Source: Perkinsela sp. pyNocScin1 (taxonomy: Eukaryota; Euglenozoa; Kinetoplastea; Prokinetoplastida; Perkinselidae). Taken from it: 64,000 bases of DNA. The position numbers and the translations under genes were made by a program. The stretch is from the NCBI GenBank assembly GCA_964019655.1, contig CAXHTR010000003.1:546825-610824 (forward strand), given 5' to 3'. How positions within the stretch are numbered: the first letter of the stretch is position 1; each line of letters begins with the position of its first letter. Below, one piece after another: positions 62,437-64,000 of the stretch. The notes below the pieces were generated by a model that ran no database searches, had not been told where the DNA came from, and saw only the letters and a program-made list of their open reading frames with translations.

Positions 62437-63330
62437 GACGCAAAAAAAGCGCCGGAGGCACAGCGGGCGCGAAGCGGCCACAATTTTTTTCCAAAGAGCA
62501 AAAAAAAGCAACCCGCACGGCGGCAGGAGGCCCGGCAAGCACCCCACATCCAGCAAACGAAACAAAGCAACCAAACAGGCACCCAAAACGCGAAACGAAC
62601 ACCCGCAAAGGCACACCCAAACGACCAAAATCAAAACAAACGCCACCAAGACGCGCGAAACAACGCCACCACCGCAACGACCAACGCGCAACCGAAAAGC
62701 GAGAAAACGAGCACGCACAAGGGAGAGGCAGAATCGAAGAAACACGCGAAAGAGGCGCGGCCGCGGAGAAGACAACGCAGAAGCGACGAAAAGCAGACAC
62801 ACACCGGCGGGAGAACCCAGCGACCAGGCGCAACGAAAGGGCAGCAACCCCAGCAACACAGCCCAAAGAGAAAAAAAAATCAAGACACCGAGGAGGGTGG
62901 ACAAGGGCAACGACGAAGCAAAACAAGACGACGAGAGAGGGCAACGACGGGGCGAAACCAGAGAACACACCGCAGACCAACAACCCGGAGCAACCAAACA
63001 ACTGCAGCGAGCAAGCGAGCAAAAAAAAGAAACGACGGCAGAACCAGCAGGCACCAACCCACCACAGCGAGCGACGAAGCGAGAGAACGCGCAGAGAAAA
63101 CACGGAAAGAAGCGAGGAGACTCGAAGGCAGAACTCGCAAGCAGAACGCCGAGGACCAACGACGACGCGGAAAACAGGGCAACGGACGACCCAGAGCACC
63201 CGACACGGGAGACACGGGCAAAATCGACAACCAACCGACGAGCGAGCGAGGGGCAGCGCGGAACAAGACAAAAACCGCCGGAGGCACCGCGGGCGCGAAG
63301 CGGCCGCAATATCTATATTTCAAGAGAAAG
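62437..63330 (+). repeat. Thymine-depleted block flanked by direct repeats
   Basis: By count, only about 9 T occur in the 780 bases 62521-63300 of the plus strand, which is almost purely A, C and G. A 34-bp direct repeat starting GCCGGAGGCAC and ending GCGAAGCGGCC(A/G)CAAT flanks it at 62451-62484 and 63277-63310, with weaker likeness a little further on both sides. All stop codons, and their complements, need a T on this strand. The block therefore opens in all six frames, and the 300- to 400-codon ORFs here are not evidence of genes. Confidence 0.9.
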
Positions 63331-63384
63331 GTGGCCCCCAACGCACAACCCATTTCGAAGACCCGGCACACACCACCACACACA

Positions 63385-64000
63385 GAATTTATCATTTCCT
63401 ATTCCATGACATGTGACCACGACTTCCACGATTGTGCTTGTACGAACCTGACGATGATGACATGAATGTGCGAAACAACTGCATGAACAAAGTGGCCTGT
63501 CTTTTATTGTGAATGCGCTTTGAAATCTTTTTACACACGACAAGAACTACGACGATGCAATGAACACAACACGCGATAAGTGCGACTGCATTCTTTCAAT
63601 TTACCCAGCTGTGTGTTGCGGAGAACCTTTGCACAGAAGCACCCATGATGATCTGCACGAGACTTAAGAGTGTATCATTTATTTTTAGGACTGAACAAAA
63701 GTGTCGAGAAACCTATGCAATGTGTGACGACTCGTGATGATACCATGTGTTTTTTTCATCCACTTGCACCCATCGGAAACACCTGACAAAGAAATGGATC
63801 CTGAATACGTAATAAGCTATCTCAACACATTTTAAACGACTTTGAAGCAAAAACCTTGGAGTTGAGCAGTAGAACTGACAGTGCTGATGCGAGAACGACA
63901 AAAGAAGATGAAAGAGAAAGCTTTTATGCACAATATGGTCAACCTTTCATCGCCAATGCTCTTTGAATTCTTTTTTGATTCATACAAACACACACGTGAG
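63385..64000 (+). repeat. Direct repeat, copy 2 (runs off the window)
   Basis: Second copy of 60570-61185, still matching at the last base of the window. It begins soon after the thymine-poor block, so the repeat period appears to be about 2.8 kb. Confidence 0.92.

Noticed and set aside
62193-63465. Overlapping ORFs of 300-400 codons in several frames
   Set aside because: The underlying sequence has almost no T on the plus strand, so stop codons cannot occur in any frame. Translations are low-complexity Arg, Lys, Thr and Gln strings with no conservation signal.

Overview
This window comes from a nuclear chromosome of a unicellular eukaryote with a compact genome. It carries a eukaryotic 18S-5.8S-28S rDNA unit, cytosolic ribosomal proteins eL30 and eL22, and the RNA polymerase III factor BRF1. 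CCR4-NOT, RVB2 and SWR1/NuA4-type subunits are also present. Proteins of an ordinary translating mitochondrion (mtHSP70, ATP23, uL13m, uL24m and a PPR-like protein) are encoded as well. Nearly every recognisable gene is one uninterrupted reading frame and most gene gaps are 60-300 bp, so introns must be rare. Standard stop codons are used, except for one TGA that is read as selenocysteine. I could not place the lineage from the sequence alone.

Layout. 0.9-2.1 kb: two minus-strand genes (UBE2J-like E2, leucine-rich-repeat protein). 2.7-19.1 kb: a plus-strand run (MUS81, ATP23, a PTGR3-like oxidoreductase, a divergent SpoU-like protein, unknowns, NOT2, RVB2, selenophosphate synthetase, a SYCP2-like protein, uL13m). 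20.2-32.5 kb: a minus-strand run (amino-acid transporter, uL24m, DMAP1/SWC4, a membrane protein, eL30, mtHSP70, a PPR-like protein, GPN2). 34.2-47.9 kb: plus strand (second mtHSP70, BRF1, a PSP1-domain gene, MORN protein, eL22, unknowns). 49.2-55.0 kb: one rDNA unit. 55-64 kb: gene-free, repeat-rich DNA that looks subtelomeric.

Main points of interest. (1) A complete 3,281-bp DNA transposon (39733-43013) encodes an IS30-type DDE transposase with a proline-rich repeat extension. It has perfect 28-bp terminal inverted repeats and a 3-bp target duplication, and it sits inside a PSP1-domain gene whose interrupted frame continues exactly on the other side. (2) The selenophosphate synthetase gene has an in-frame TGA in the active-site motif and a plausible SECIS hairpin 30 bp after its stop, so the organism makes selenoproteins. 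(3) Two apparently identical mtHSP70 genes form a 2,186-bp inverted duplication around a 4.5-kb spacer, and the identity begins exactly at the start codon. (4) The gene-free end holds a tandem-type direct repeat about 2.8 kb apart and a block of about 780 bp almost devoid of thymine on the plus strand. That block has no stop codons in nearly any frame and so yields spurious ORFs.

Start codons were chosen as the first supportable ATG. Several longer frames open only with TTG or GTG and were shortened.
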